A stretch of DNA of 64,000 nucleotides from Spirochaetae bacterium HGW-Spirochaetae-3. Lineage in GTDB: Bacteria > Spirochaetota > Spirochaetia > Treponematales > UBA12059. The notes below the pieces were generated by a model. The model was not told the DNA's origin. It saw nothing but the letters and a program-made list of their open reading frames with translations, and did not search any database. Below, piece by piece: positions 42,240-51,405 of this stretch. Positions within the stretch are counted from its first letter, which is position 1; each line of letters starts with the position of its first letter. The position numbers and the translations under genes are program-made. The stretch spans positions 372,001-436,000 of the forward strand of contig PGXV01000001.1 of assembly GCA_002839315.1 (NCBI GenBank). The letters run 5' to 3'.

Positions 42240-44645
42240 CTATTTAACCGCCAATTTCGCCGGCGGCTCTATGGATTCCAGGCAATCTACCAACTCGTAT
42301 ATGAGCACGGGCTTGTTCTTTCCCTTGACGCGTATATTGTCTAGCTCGCGTACGACGAACTTGTCCTTCACGTGCGCGTAGGTATACTCGCTGATGATAA
42401 TGCCGGTACCGTACTCCTTGTTCGTGGCCTCCAGCCTGGAGCACAGGTTGACGTTGTCGCCCATAAGCGTGTAGTTCATACGTTGCCTTGAACCCATGTT
42501 GCCTACGGTCATGATGCCGGAGTTGATTCCTATCCCTATGCGGATGTGCTTGGCCTCGGGCCAGCCGCTGTTTAGCTCCTCCAGTACCTGCATCTGCTTG
42601 AGCGCGCACTTGCACGCCATCTCGGCGTGGTCCTGCAGCGGCAGCGGCGCTCCCCAGAACGCCATCATCGCGTCGCCGATGTACTTGTCGAGGGTGCCCA
42701 TGTAATCGATAGCCAGGTCGGTCATCGCCGAGAAATAGATGTTCAGGTGGTTGACGAGCTCCTGCGAGGTCATGTTCTCGGACAGGGTCGTGAACCCGCG
42801 TATATCGGAGAAGAAAACCGTCAGCTCCTTGTCGACGCCCCCGAGCTCCGGAGGATCGTTGGCGAGCTGGTCGACGACCCTGGGGCTCAGGTACTTGCCG
42901 AAGGTCTCGCGGATCTGCTTCTTGTCGCGTTCCTCGGTGAAGACGCGATAGACGACGACCGACAAGAACATGAATCCGGCGCCGAGCGACGGCATCGAAA
43001 AATTGACCAGATATGACTTCACGTCGAAAACGTAGTTGACGCCGAAAAACATCGCGACGACAGCGGCGATCGTTATGAAGAATCCGGCGATAGCCGGGAG
43101 GCGCGAGCTGACGAACGCTATCAGGAGCAGTACCGCGCCGAGTACCGCCAGGTCGACCCAAGCCGGCGCCTGGTGGATGAAGTTATCCATGAGTATCGTA
43201 TTAAGGGCGTTCGCGTGCATCTCGATACCGAACATGATGCCGAGCGGCGTAGGCTTCTCGTCCTCGGCGACGCCGGCCGCGAATGCGCCGACCATCAGGA
43301 TCTTGTCCTTGACGGCGAGCGTCCGCCGCCAGGTTTCCGGGTCCGGTCCTGGCGCGCGATTGGCGTAGGCGGCGTACGATCGGACCGGGAAGGTTTGCAC
43401 TCCGTCCGACGTAGGGCTAGAACGGGCTCCCATGAAGTTCACGAGCATCTGGCCTCGCTCGTTTATAGGTATTCGGATCTCCGGTAGTACCCTTCTCCTG
43501 CCTTCGCTGACGAGGTTGCCGTCCTTGTCGTACTGATCAGCCTCTACCTGTACGGCGTACGGAACGAGCGCTCCGGTCTCGGGGTCTCGAACCATGGGCG
43601 AAGGAATAAGAATATGGGACCCCGCGACCACCTCGATCTCGTCTAGCGTCCGGTGGAAGTAATTAAGCGCGAGCGAAAGCGTTATGGCCGGCACGAAACT
43701 GTCAGTATAGCGGCGCACGACGTAGTAACTATCGTCCGGGACGCCGTCCATGTCGACATCCTCGATTTTCATCGGGGCCCGATCCTTCATCCTTTCCTGT
43801 AGCTTGGCGATCCCGGCGGCCGTGAGAGGCGTCTCTATATCGTGATTGCGGCCCGTTTCGTCCTGCCAGGCGAGCCTCTCGAACGCGGCGGCGTCTACCA
43901 TGAATCCCGGCTTTAGCTCGTCAAGCCGGATAATCCCGGAAAGGACGCTGGAACGGAGAACGAGCGGTTGCCTTCGGAATACCTGGTCGGAATCCGACAG
44001 GAAATTGGCATGGCCGTAACCCGCGGCGGCGGCTCCCAGGGGCTCGAGAGGAGGCTCGTAGCCATAAAACTCGGGTATGGCCTTCCAGTCCCCTCGTACG
44101 TTCTTTACCGTCCCCCAACCCTCGTATAGCTTGCTCTGTCGAACGGTCAGCGGGTCGTTCTCCTCGGCGGTGCCGTACGGCGAAAGCACCGTCTCGAGGA
44201 ACACCCGATCGGAATCGGCGACCGCCTTGACGAGCAACGCGTCGTTGGTAGGGTTCGAATCTTCCTCGATGAAGAAGACATCTATGAATAATGAATCCTC
44301 GCGATTATCCTGATCCTTTAGCCTGGAGAACGCGTTGATGAGATCGGCGTGCCTAGTCCTCGAGAACGGCCATTTGCCGTACTCGGCGAGCGTCTTCTGG
44401 TCTATCCCGAGAATAAGGATGCTATCCGATATCTTGAGATTCTGATGGGAAAGCACGGCGCCTTCCTGTATGGACTTGGATTGGCGCGTCGTCTTTAGCC
44501 TGAAATGCGTATCGAGTACCGGGCCGTCGAGGTTCTGCATTATTTTCGTCGTATAAAAAAGCAGCGCGAAGACGCCGAAGAGGACAATTGCGATTAGGAA
44601 GGCGAAATATTTCGCGTCGAATATCCTCGATCGTTTCTTGGGCAT
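42240..44645 (-). CDS. CHASE2-domain class III adenylate/guanylate cyclase
   Basis: Membrane receptor predicted to make cAMP in response to an extracytoplasmic signal. The 801-residue protein has an N-terminal membrane helix (14-33) and a large periplasmic CHASE2 domain (about 45-480, with ILILGIDQKTLAEYGKWPFSRTRHADLI). Three more helices follow at about 500-570, then the catalytic domain from about 600 with FFSDIRGFTTLSE (metal Asp), YIGDAMMAFWGAPL (second metal Asp) and GDNVNLCSRLEA. GGAGG precedes ATG 44645. A lipoprotein gene follows directly, perhaps a sensing partner. Confidence 0.93.
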   Translation of the reverse strand: MPKKRSRIFDAKYFAFLIAIVLFGVFALLFYTTKIMQNLDGPVLDTHFRLKTTRQSKSIQEGAVLSHQNLKISDSILILGIDQKTLAEYGKWPFSRTRHADLINAFSRLKDQDNREDSLFIDVFFIEEDSNPTNDALLVKAVADSDRVFLETVLSPYGTAEENDPLTVRQSKLYEGWGTVKNVRGDWKAIPEFYGYEPPLEPLGAAAAGYGHANFLSDSDQVFRRQPLVLRSSVLSGIIRLDELKPGFMVDAAAFERLAWQDETGRNHDIETPLTAAGIAKLQERMKDRAPMKIEDVDMDGVPDDSYYVVRRYTDSFVPAITLSLALNYFHRTLDEIEVVAGSHILIPSPMVRDPETGALVPYAVQVEADQYDKDGNLVSEGRRRVLPEIRIPINERGQMLVNFMGARSSPTSDGVQTFPVRSYAAYANRAPGPDPETWRRTLAVKDKILMVGAFAAGVAEDEKPTPLGIMFGIEMHANALNTILMDNFIHQAPAWVDLAVLGAVLLLIAFVSSRLPAIAGFFITIAAVVAMFFGVNYVFDVKSYLVNFSMPSLGAGFMFLSVVVYRVFTEERDKKQIRETFGKYLSPRVVDQLANDPPELGGVDKELTVFFSDIRGFTTLSENMTSQELVNHLNIYFSAMTDLAIDYMGTLDKYIGDAMMAFWGAPLPLQDHAEMACKCALKQMQVLEELNSGWPEAKHIRIGIGINSGIMTVGNMGSRQRMNYTLMGDNVNLCSRLEATNKEYGTGIIISEYTYAHVKDKFVVRELDNIRVKGKNKPVLIYELVDCLESIEPPAKLAVK

Positions 44646-44702
44646 TGAGCGCCTCCGCTTCAGATTTTTGACGAATACTCTAATGGTCTCCCAGTACGAG
44701 AA

Positions 44703-44722
44703 AGCCCGGCCGAGGCCGGGCT
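44703..44722 (-). terminator. Intrinsic terminator of the TPR gene
   Basis: AGCCCGGCC/GGCCGGGCT, nine pairs with a two-base gap, lies 22 bases after the stop at 44745. On the minus strand it is followed by TTCTC after the stem's last T, a short U-rich tail. Confidence 0.65.
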
Positions 44723-44744
44723 CCCGTCATTTAAAGAAGGAAAG

Positions 44745-45464
44745 CTACCTGGCGAGGCCTTGCGACTTCAACAGGATTATACGATCATGGGCGATCTTTG
44801 TCCAATCGCTTTCGGCGCCGGTGGCGACGAGCCTCGTATAGGCTTCCATAGCCTGATCATAACGCTTGGTAGTCTCGTAGATACGCCCGATGGACAGCGT
44901 TATCCTGCCGACGCCTGGAGCGGCGGGATACTCGGATTCGGACTTTACGAGATAAGCGATCGCAGCGTCCGTATCTCCGCGGTCCTCGGCAATCGCGGCC
45001 GCGTTGGCCAGGGCCACGGGAGCGAGATGGGACTTGGGATACGAGTCGGCGATGAGCGCATAGGCCTTCTCCGCGCCTGGCAGGTCGTTGTCCGCGTAAA
45101 GCACCTGAGCCTTTATCGTCGCGGCCCTCGCGGACGCGTATCGCCTGCCGTACTTGGACGCGACGGCCTCGGCCTCGGCCAAGAGGGCGGCGCCCTTCCC
45201 CGTCCGCTCGCCGGCCTCGAGCGCGTTCCATGCTTCGTAGTTGTTCTCCAGCTGCTCGAGGGCGACGGCCGACTTCGCGTCGATCGAACTCGTCACCATC
45301 GACGCGATGCCGAATCCGACGACCGCGACGACAGCCGCGATACCTATTACCAGGAACAGCTTACGGTTCGCGTGCATGAAATCGTTCAGCCGTTCGTTGA
45401 ACGTTACATCATTAGAGGCGCTGGCCTGAGCGGCGGCCTTGGCCCCGATTTCCTTAGAGCTCAT
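44745..45464 (-). CDS. Membrane-anchored tetratricopeptide protein (YfgM-like)
   Basis: The 239-residue protein has a cytoplasmic N-terminus (35 residues), one membrane helix (about 37-60) and periplasmic TPR-like helices (YASARAATIKAQVLYADNDLPGAEKAYALIADSYPKS, DAAIAYLVKSESEYPAAPGV, RYDQAMEAYTRLV). The layout resembles YfgM, a periplasmic chaperone-network component, but the identity is low-confidence. It is 7 bases downstream of the sigma-54 activator and ends at a terminator. Confidence 0.75.
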   Translation of the reverse strand: MSSKEIGAKAAAQASASNDVTFNERLNDFMHANRKLFLVIGIAAVVAVVGFGIASMVTSSIDAKSAVALEQLENNYEAWNALEAGERTGKGAALLAEAEAVASKYGRRYASARAATIKAQVLYADNDLPGAEKAYALIADSYPKSHLAPVALANAAAIAEDRGDTDAAIAYLVKSESEYPAAPGVGRITLSIGRIYETTKRYDQAMEAYTRLVATGAESDWTKIAHDRIILLKSQGLAR

Positions 45465-45471
45465 CTGATAC

Positions 45472-46983
45472 CTACTCCTTCGGGTTAGCTATGCTTAATT
45501 CCTTGATCAATCGAGACAGATACGTTCTCTGTATGTCGAGCACCTTCGCGGTCTCGGTCTGGTTCCAGGCGTGCTCATCGAGCGCGCTGGCGATGAAGTG
45601 CTTCTTGAAGATCGTCAGCGCGTCCTTGAGGCTTTTGCCCCTGTACTCGTCCCGCCCCATGGCTACGTCGCCGATGAGGAGGTCCCTGGCGCCTATCGTC
45701 TTCTCCTTGGCGATGACGACCGCCCGCTCGACCGCATTCTCCAGCTCGCGTACGTTCCCCGGCCACGGATACGACAGCATATGCTCAATGGCCTGGTCGG
45801 TAAAGCCGGTAAACTGCTTCTTCGTTTCCCTGCCGAATTTCTTCAGGAAGAAATCGGCGAGCGCGGGTATGTCTTCCTTGCGCTGGCGTAACGGCGGCAC
45901 GTAGATGGGCAGCACGTTGAGGCGGTAATAAAGGTCGTTGCGGAACTCTCCGCGTTTGACCTGCGCGTCGATGTCGCGATTCGTAGCGGCGACGATACGC
46001 ACGTCGACCGTGACGGTATCGCTAGAGCCGACAAGCTCGAAGGTCTTCTGCTGTAGCACGCGCAGGAGCTTCGCCTGTAGCCTGAGCGGCAGGTCGCCTA
46101 TCTCGTCAAGGAATATGGTTCCCTTGTCGGCTAGCTCGAAGCGCCCGCGCCTGTTCTGTATCGCGTCGGTGAAGGCGCCCTTTACGTGCCCGAACAGCTC
46201 GCTCTCAAGCAGTCCTTCCGGTAACGCGGCGCAGTTAACCCTGACGAATGGGCCGTTCTTCCTGTTGGATCGCAGGTGTACCTGCTCGGCTATCAATTCC
46301 TTGCCGACGCCCGACTCTCCGAGTATCAGGACCGACGAATCGGTCTTCGCGATACGCTCGATCAGGTCGAGCTTCTCGACGATATCGGGGCTCTTCGCTA
46401 TCAATACGTGATAGCCCTTGTCGGTGGATATCTGGTCGCGTAGGTAACCGATCTCTTCGCGGGCTTTCTCGAGATACTTGGCGTTCTCTATCGCGATAGC
46501 GGCCTGCACGGCGAATATCTCGAGCCACTGAAGGTCGGATTGCGTAAAGTATTTCTTGTCTTTCTTGTTGATTATCTCGAAGAGTCCGACGCATTTCTCG
46601 CGGACGATCATCGGGACCGCGAGAATACTGTAGGTAGGGAAATCGATCGATTTTGAAATATCGCCGTAAAAACGGGAATCCGTCTCAACGTCGTTGACGA
46701 TAAGGGACTGGCCGTGTTCCGCGACCCACCCGGCGATGCCCTCGCCGGGATTGAGGCTGAACTTCTTGATGTCGCGCCCCTTGGGTCCGAGTGCGATCTC
46801 GAAATACAGCTTTCCGTCCTCTTCGTTCTTCAGTATCAACGAAGAGGCTTCTCCGGCGGAGAGCCGCGTTGCCGACTCAAGGATCTGAGTCAGCAACGAC
46901 GTCGCGTCGCCGTAGTTGGAATTGATGAGCGTATTGATCTCGATCAGCGTTTCGAACTTCTCGGGATCTATACGTTCAAACAT
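45472..46983 (-). CDS. GAF-domain sigma-54-dependent transcriptional activator
   Basis: The 503-residue protein has an N-terminal GAF sensor (about 20-165, LSAGEASSLILKNEEDGKLYFEI), a central AAA+ domain with Walker A GESGVGKE near 222, Walker B IFLDEIGDLPL, and a C-terminal Fis-type helix-turn-helix (NQTETAKVLDIQRTYLSRLIKEL). The sigma-54 contact loop reads GAFTDA instead of the common GAFTGA. It activates sigma-54 promoters in response to a ligand bound by GAF, not to phosphorylation, since no receiver domain is present. Targets are not visible in the window. Confidence 0.93.
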   Translation of the reverse strand: MFERIDPEKFETLIEINTLINSNYGDATSLLTQILESATRLSAGEASSLILKNEEDGKLYFEIALGPKGRDIKKFSLNPGEGIAGWVAEHGQSLIVNDVETDSRFYGDISKSIDFPTYSILAVPMIVREKCVGLFEIINKKDKKYFTQSDLQWLEIFAVQAAIAIENAKYLEKAREEIGYLRDQISTDKGYHVLIAKSPDIVEKLDLIERIAKTDSSVLILGESGVGKELIAEQVHLRSNRKNGPFVRVNCAALPEGLLESELFGHVKGAFTDAIQNRRGRFELADKGTIFLDEIGDLPLRLQAKLLRVLQQKTFELVGSSDTVTVDVRIVAATNRDIDAQVKRGEFRNDLYYRLNVLPIYVPPLRQRKEDIPALADFFLKKFGRETKKQFTGFTDQAIEHMLSYPWPGNVRELENAVERAVVIAKEKTIGARDLLIGDVAMGRDEYRGKSLKDALTIFKKHFIASALDEHAWNQTETAKVLDIQRTYLSRLIKELSIANPKE

Positions 46984-46984
46984 G

Positions 46985-49354
46985 TTATTCGTTCTTGCTA
47001 GAGCTGTCCTTCTTCCCCTTGAGCAGGTCGCCGAGGGTAAAGCCCTCGCTCGAGGAGCCCTCGTCCATGAAGCGGGACATCTCGGCCTGCTGCTGCTTGC
47101 GCTCCAGGTCGCGCACCGACAGGGAGAGCTTCTGGCGCTCCGGGCTGAGTTCGGTGATGACCACCTTGATGGGCGATCCGACTTCGTACTTCTTTACGGC
47201 TACTTCGAACTCTTCGTCGCGGTTCATGCTGAGATTGGACTTGTTGACCAAGCCTTCTATCTCTCCGGGCACTTTCACGAATACGCCGAAATCGGTGATG
47301 GAAGAGACCGTGCCCTCGAGGACGGAGCCGACGCGGTAGGTACCGGAGAAAGCCTGCCATGGATCGTCGGAGAGCCTGCGAACGGACAGCCTGATGCTGT
47401 GGTCGTTGGGCTGGTTCTCGATAACCATGACCTCGAGGTCCTCGCCGACCTGAATCTCGGAACCGGCGTTGCGGACCTTCTTCGTCCAGGAAAGCTCCTC
47501 GGCGGGAAGGAAGCCGTCGATACCGTCCTCGAGCTCCACGAACGCCCCGGAAGCGGTTATCTTTACGACCTTCTTGGTGAGCTTCATGCCGACCGGGAAG
47601 CGGTCGTCTATCGTCGTCCACGGATTTTCGTGCACCTGGCGCAGACCGAGCGAGACCTTCTGCTGATCGAGGTCGTATCCCAGGATCATGCATTCTACGC
47701 CGTCGCCGACCTTGAGCATCTCGTCGGGGCGCTTGACGCGCTTGACCCACGAGAATTCCGATATATGCGCGAGGCCTTCGATGCCGTCCTCGAGCTCGAT
47801 GAAGGCGCCGTAGTCGGTAAGCTTGGTGACCGTACCGTTGACGACCGCGTCGAGGTGATAACGTTCTTCGAAAGTCTCCCACGGATCCTGGGAAAAATGC
47901 TTCAGGGACAGGTTGATTCGTCCCTCTTCAGGATCGATCTTGATAACCTTGAGCTCTATCTCCTGGCCCTTCTTCACGAAGTCCTTGGGCTTGGTCACGT
48001 GCCCCCAGCTCATATCGTTGATATGAAGCAGGCCGTCGAATCCGCCCAGGTCGATGAAAGCGCCGAAACTTGTAAAACTCTTCACGGCGCCCTTGACGGT
48101 ATCGCCGATCTGGACAGAAGCGAAGAACGCGTCCCTGCGGACCTTGGTCTCCTCTTCGAGGAATTCTCGCCTGTTAACGACGATATTTACCCGCTTCTCC
48201 GAATACAGGCGTTCGATGTAGAATTTGGATTTTACCTTGATGAGGTAATCGCCCTTTTCAACGCGCTGAACGTCGGCCTTGGAAACGGGAAGGAAGGCTC
48301 GAAGGCCGTAGCCGAGGCTAACCTCGAAGCCGCCCTTTATTTCCTTCTCGATAACGCCCTCGATCGTCTCATGGTTCTTGTGGGCGTTCTGGATGTTCCG
48401 CCAATGGACCTTCTCGTCGGCTTTCGACTTGGAAACGTACGTTTCCCCGGACCTAGTCTCCTTCTTCATGAGGACGACGGTTACGGTGTCGCCGACTTTC
48501 GGCGGTTCCTGGAATTCAGAGAGCGGGATCTTTCCTTCGCTCTTGGCGCCGACGTCTACGAACACGCAGTCGCTGGCGATCTGTACCACCTGTCCCTCGA
48601 CGAGGTCGCCCTCTTCCAGGTGGTTCATGGTTTTTAGATACTGTTCCTGTAACTGTGTCTGGATGCTGTCGTCGGAGGGAGCGACTGCGCCCATTTCCAC
48701 TTCCTTGGCCATAAGGTTCCCTTGCTGTTGAATTTTCGTGTTCACAATGTCATAAACTTGATCTATGGTCAAGTATGATGTATCTAAATAGAAGGCTTTA
48801 GGCGATTTTTTAAGGCTGCCTTCCGCCTTATTCCTGTCTATTCCGTCCCGCATCTCTATATTCAGCCTGATTTCATCGAGGCTAAGCGAACTCGTTCCCT
48901 GATCGAAACGTCGTTTCGCGCGCGCGTCCACGCTCGCGTCGATATAGATCTGGACTTCGGCGTCCGGGAATACCACGGTGCAGATGTCGCGCCCTTCCAC
49001 GACCGCGTCGATACCGGATCCTATCGCCCGAACGATACGATTGACGACGTGGCGAACCGGCACTATAGCCGAGACCTGCGCTACCTGGGCTTCAACCTCG
49101 GCGCTGCGCAGGAAAGGATCGACCGGCTCGCCGTCGAGGAAGAGACCGCCGACGCGATACTCGAGCCTCGCCGACTCGGCGTACGACACGACGGCGGAAC
49201 GGTCTTCCAACGAAATTCCCGAGCGCATGGCGCCATAGGTAATCGCTCGGTACAGGTTCCCGGAATTGATGTACGTAAAGCCGTTACGCTCGGCTATCAT
49301 CCGAGCGATCGTGCTCTTCCCCGTGCCCGCCGGGCCGTCCATAGCGACGATCAT
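46985..49354 (-). CDS. cmk-rpsA: Cytidylate kinase-ribosomal protein S1 fusion
   Basis: One frame encodes 789 residues. Residues 1 to about 212 are CMP kinase: MIVAMDGPAGTGKSTIARM (Walker A), INSGNLYRA, VVEGRDICTVVFPDA and FDQGTSSLSLDEI. From residue 215 six S1 RNA-binding repeats follow (first LEEGDLVEGQVVQIASDCVFVD, last VGSVLEGTVSSITDFGVFV), with a Ser/Lys tail. ATG 49354 has GGAGGG upstream and overlaps rluB. An internal ATG at 48712 (MAKEVEMG) has AAGGGA five bases upstream, so free S1 of 575 residues may also be made. The fusion is known in treponemes. Confidence 0.95.
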   Translation of the reverse strand: MIVAMDGPAGTGKSTIARMIAERNGFTYINSGNLYRAITYGAMRSGISLEDRSAVVSYAESARLEYRVGGLFLDGEPVDPFLRSAEVEAQVAQVSAIVPVRHVVNRIVRAIGSGIDAVVEGRDICTVVFPDAEVQIYIDASVDARAKRRFDQGTSSLSLDEIRLNIEMRDGIDRNKAEGSLKKSPKAFYLDTSYLTIDQVYDIVNTKIQQQGNLMAKEVEMGAVAPSDDSIQTQLQEQYLKTMNHLEEGDLVEGQVVQIASDCVFVDVGAKSEGKIPLSEFQEPPKVGDTVTVVLMKKETRSGETYVSKSKADEKVHWRNIQNAHKNHETIEGVIEKEIKGGFEVSLGYGLRAFLPVSKADVQRVEKGDYLIKVKSKFYIERLYSEKRVNIVVNRREFLEEETKVRRDAFFASVQIGDTVKGAVKSFTSFGAFIDLGGFDGLLHINDMSWGHVTKPKDFVKKGQEIELKVIKIDPEEGRINLSLKHFSQDPWETFEERYHLDAVVNGTVTKLTDYGAFIELEDGIEGLAHISEFSWVKRVKRPDEMLKVGDGVECMILGYDLDQQKVSLGLRQVHENPWTTIDDRFPVGMKLTKKVVKITASGAFVELEDGIDGFLPAEELSWTKKVRNAGSEIQVGEDLEVMVIENQPNDHSIRLSVRRLSDDPWQAFSGTYRVGSVLEGTVSSITDFGVFVKVPGEIEGLVNKSNLSMNRDEEFEVAVKKYEVGSPIKVVITELSPERQKLSLSVRDLERKQQQAEMSRFMDEGSSSEGFTLGDLLKGKKDSSSKNE

Positions 49355-50088
49355 ATCGTTCCCTCCATGCCTAGCGAGGCGAGCTCCTCGTCCGTCAGCG
49401 ATCTCCAGCGCCCTTCGACGAGTCCGCCGAGCCGAACGGGGCCGATGGCGACGCGCTTCAGCACGATCGCCTTCAGGCCGAACGACGCGAGGGCGCGTCG
49501 TATCTCCCTGTTCTTCCCCTCGACGAGGCGTATCTCGCAGCGTCGCTCTCCGGTAATCGTAGCCCGCTCGGCCTTCAGGACTTCGCCGTCGTCCGCGATG
49601 CCGGACTCGAATCGCTTCCCGAAATCGTTCGGGACGCGGCAATCCGTCTCGACGTAGTATTCCTTGACCAGGCCGGACGAAGGGTGCCCTACCCTCGCCG
49701 CGAAGGCGCCGTCGTTGGTGAACATGATGAGTCCGCAGGAATCGAGGTCGAGGCGGCCGATATTATAGACGCGTTCCTGTATCTGCGGCTTGAATAGAGA
49801 CGCGGCGAGCGGCCGACCGAAATCGTCGCTCATCGCGCACAGGTATCCGGGAGGCTTATTAAGGACGAGCCGATGTATTTTCGCCTCGGCGACGACCTGC
49901 TTGCCGTCGACGGTCAGGGAGTCCTCGGGCGTAGCCCGTACTCCGAGCTCCGTGACGACGCGGCCGTTCAGGCTCACCCTGCCGGAACGGATCATATCCT
50001 CGGCGGCGCGCCTCGAGGCTATGCCCGCCCGCGCTATGAGCGCCTGTATCCTGACGCCGGGCGCGCCGGACGGCTCGTCTTCGCTCAT
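49351..50088 (-). CDS. rluB: RluB/RsuA-family rRNA pseudouridine synthase
   Basis: Converts a uridine of 23S (or 16S) rRNA to pseudouridine. The 245-residue protein has an N-terminal S4 domain (VRIQALIARAGIASRRAAEDMIRSGRVSLNG), the catalytic motif GRLDLDSCGLIMFTNDG (catalytic Asp in RLD) and ending motifs EGKNREIRRALASFG and LKRVAIGPVRLGGL. ATG 50088 overlaps the scpB stop by ATGA and is preferred over the longer Arg-rich frame. Order scpA-scpB-rluB is common. Confidence 0.94.
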   Translation of the reverse strand: MSEDEPSGAPGVRIQALIARAGIASRRAAEDMIRSGRVSLNGRVVTELGVRATPEDSLTVDGKQVVAEAKIHRLVLNKPPGYLCAMSDDFGRPLAASLFKPQIQERVYNIGRLDLDSCGLIMFTNDGAFAARVGHPSSGLVKEYYVETDCRVPNDFGKRFESGIADDGEVLKAERATITGERRCEIRLVEGKNREIRRALASFGLKAIVLKRVAIGPVRLGGLVEGRWRSLTDEELASLGMEGTI

Positions 50089-50636
50089 CCCTCGTCCTCG
50101 AGCTCGAAACGGTCGCGTTCTAGCTCGTCGAGCTTGGGAAGGTCCGCGATGCTTCCGAGCCTGAAGAATTTCAGGAAATCCTTCGTCGTGCCGTACTGGA
50201 TCGGCTTGCCGGGGGCGTCCTTCTTGCCGACTTCCTTTATGAAGCCCTTCTCGAGCAGGAAACGCATCATGGTATCGGCCGCGACGCCGCGTATCGCCTC
50301 TACCTCGGCCCTCGTGACCGGCTGCGAATACGCGATGATGGATAGCGTCTCGAGCGCGGCGCGCGAAAGCTTCTGCTCGTTCTTGCGCCCGTAACGGTCC
50401 TTGAGGATTTCCCAGAGCTCCCGCTTCGGGGCGAGCATCCATCCGCCCGCCATCTCCGCTAGCTCGAGCCCGTGGCCCGGGGCCGCGAGCGTCTCCCTGA
50501 GGTGTTCTATCGCCGCCTCGACGAGCTCCTTGCCGAGCCCGCTTATCCTGGCGAGCGAGGCCTCGTCCACAGGCTCGGATTCGAGGAAGAGAATCGTCTC
50601 TACGATAGCCGCCTCGCGATCAAGATTCAGGTCCAT
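50085..50636 (-). CDS. scpB: Segregation and condensation protein B
   Basis: Kleisin-associated winged-helix protein of the Smc-ScpA-ScpB condensin. The 183-residue protein has paired winged-helix domains with VETILFLESEPVDEASLARISGL at the start, GWMLAPKRELWEIL, LSRAALETLSIIAYSQPVTRAEVEAIRGV (family signature) and FIKEVGKKDAPGKPIQYGTTKDFLKFF. It overlaps the scpA end by 17 bases. Confidence 0.95.
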   Translation of the reverse strand: MDLNLDREAAIVETILFLESEPVDEASLARISGLGKELVEAAIEHLRETLAAPGHGLELAEMAGGWMLAPKRELWEILKDRYGRKNEQKLSRAALETLSIIAYSQPVTRAEVEAIRGVAADTMMRFLLEKGFIKEVGKKDAPGKPIQYGTTKDFLKFFRLGSIADLPKLDELERDRFELEDEG

Positions 50637-51390
50637 CTCCGCTCCGCTTCTCGTGTCTTCGTATCTGGATGTCGCCGAAAAGGCGATGCTGGTGAATCGA
50701 TATCACTCGGTATTTTACCGCCTCGAGCAACGCCAGGAACGCGCATACGATATCCAGCGTCGATCCCGGGCGCGTAATCAGGTCATGGAACGCGAACGAC
50801 TCCCGCGAATCGAGAAGTTCGTGTATAAGCGCCGTCTTCTCGTTGATGGATACTTCCTCATACATGTCGATAATGCGCTCGCTCGACATGCCGCCCATCA
50901 ATCCCGAGAACGACTTCAGAAGGTCCCATACGTCGATCTTGTCCCAGAGCTCCTCGTCGCCGAACGGCAGGGCCCGCTGCATCTTCGTCCGCTCGATGGT
51001 CCATTCGACCTCGAGCTCCTTTTTCTCCATCAGCTCCGAGAGCTTCTTGAATTTCTGGTACTCGATGAGCTTCTCGACGAGATCGCGCCTCGGATCCTCT
51101 ATTTCATCCGACAGGTCTATCTCGACCGGCAGCAGCATGCGGCTCTTTATATACAGTAGCGTCGCTGCCAGCAGGTAAAACTCGGTAAGGTCCTCGAGCT
51201 TGACGCCGTCGACCTCGGCGAGCGAAGCGAGGAACTGCTCCGTGATGGAGGCGATAGGTATATCGTAGATGCTGACCTCGTTCTTCTTTATGAGGAAGAG
51301 GAGAAGGTCGAGAGGTCCCTCGAACTCGTCGAGACGGTAGCTTCGCCCGGTATGTCCGGGCTCCTGCGGCAATTCGGTGGATTCTTCCAT
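50620..51390 (-). CDS. scpA: Segregation and condensation protein A (kleisin)
   Basis: Bridges Smc heads in chromosome condensation. The 256-residue protein has the N-terminal YRLDEFEGPLDLLLFLIKKNEVSIYDIPIASITEQFL, the middle LTEFYLLAATLLYIKSRMLLP and the C-terminal winged helix IVCAFLALLEAVKYRVISIHQH. No strong ribosome site is seen beyond GGAA; the first residues (MEESTELPQEPGHTG) precede the family start. It lies 15 bases after folK. Confidence 0.95.
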   Translation of the reverse strand: MEESTELPQEPGHTGRSYRLDEFEGPLDLLLFLIKKNEVSIYDIPIASITEQFLASLAEVDGVKLEDLTEFYLLAATLLYIKSRMLLPVEIDLSDEIEDPRRDLVEKLIEYQKFKKLSELMEKKELEVEWTIERTKMQRALPFGDEELWDKIDVWDLLKSFSGLMGGMSSERIIDMYEEVSINEKTALIHELLDSRESFAFHDLITRPGSTLDIVCAFLALLEAVKYRVISIHQHRLFGDIQIRRHEKRSGDGPES

Positions 51391-51405
51391 GCGGTCGTTC
51401 CCCGA

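Noticed and set aside
46995-48637. Long plus-strand frame opposite rpsA (573 codons)
   Set aside because: It is the antisense shadow of S1 repeats in high-GC codons; no ribosome site and no recognisable protein.
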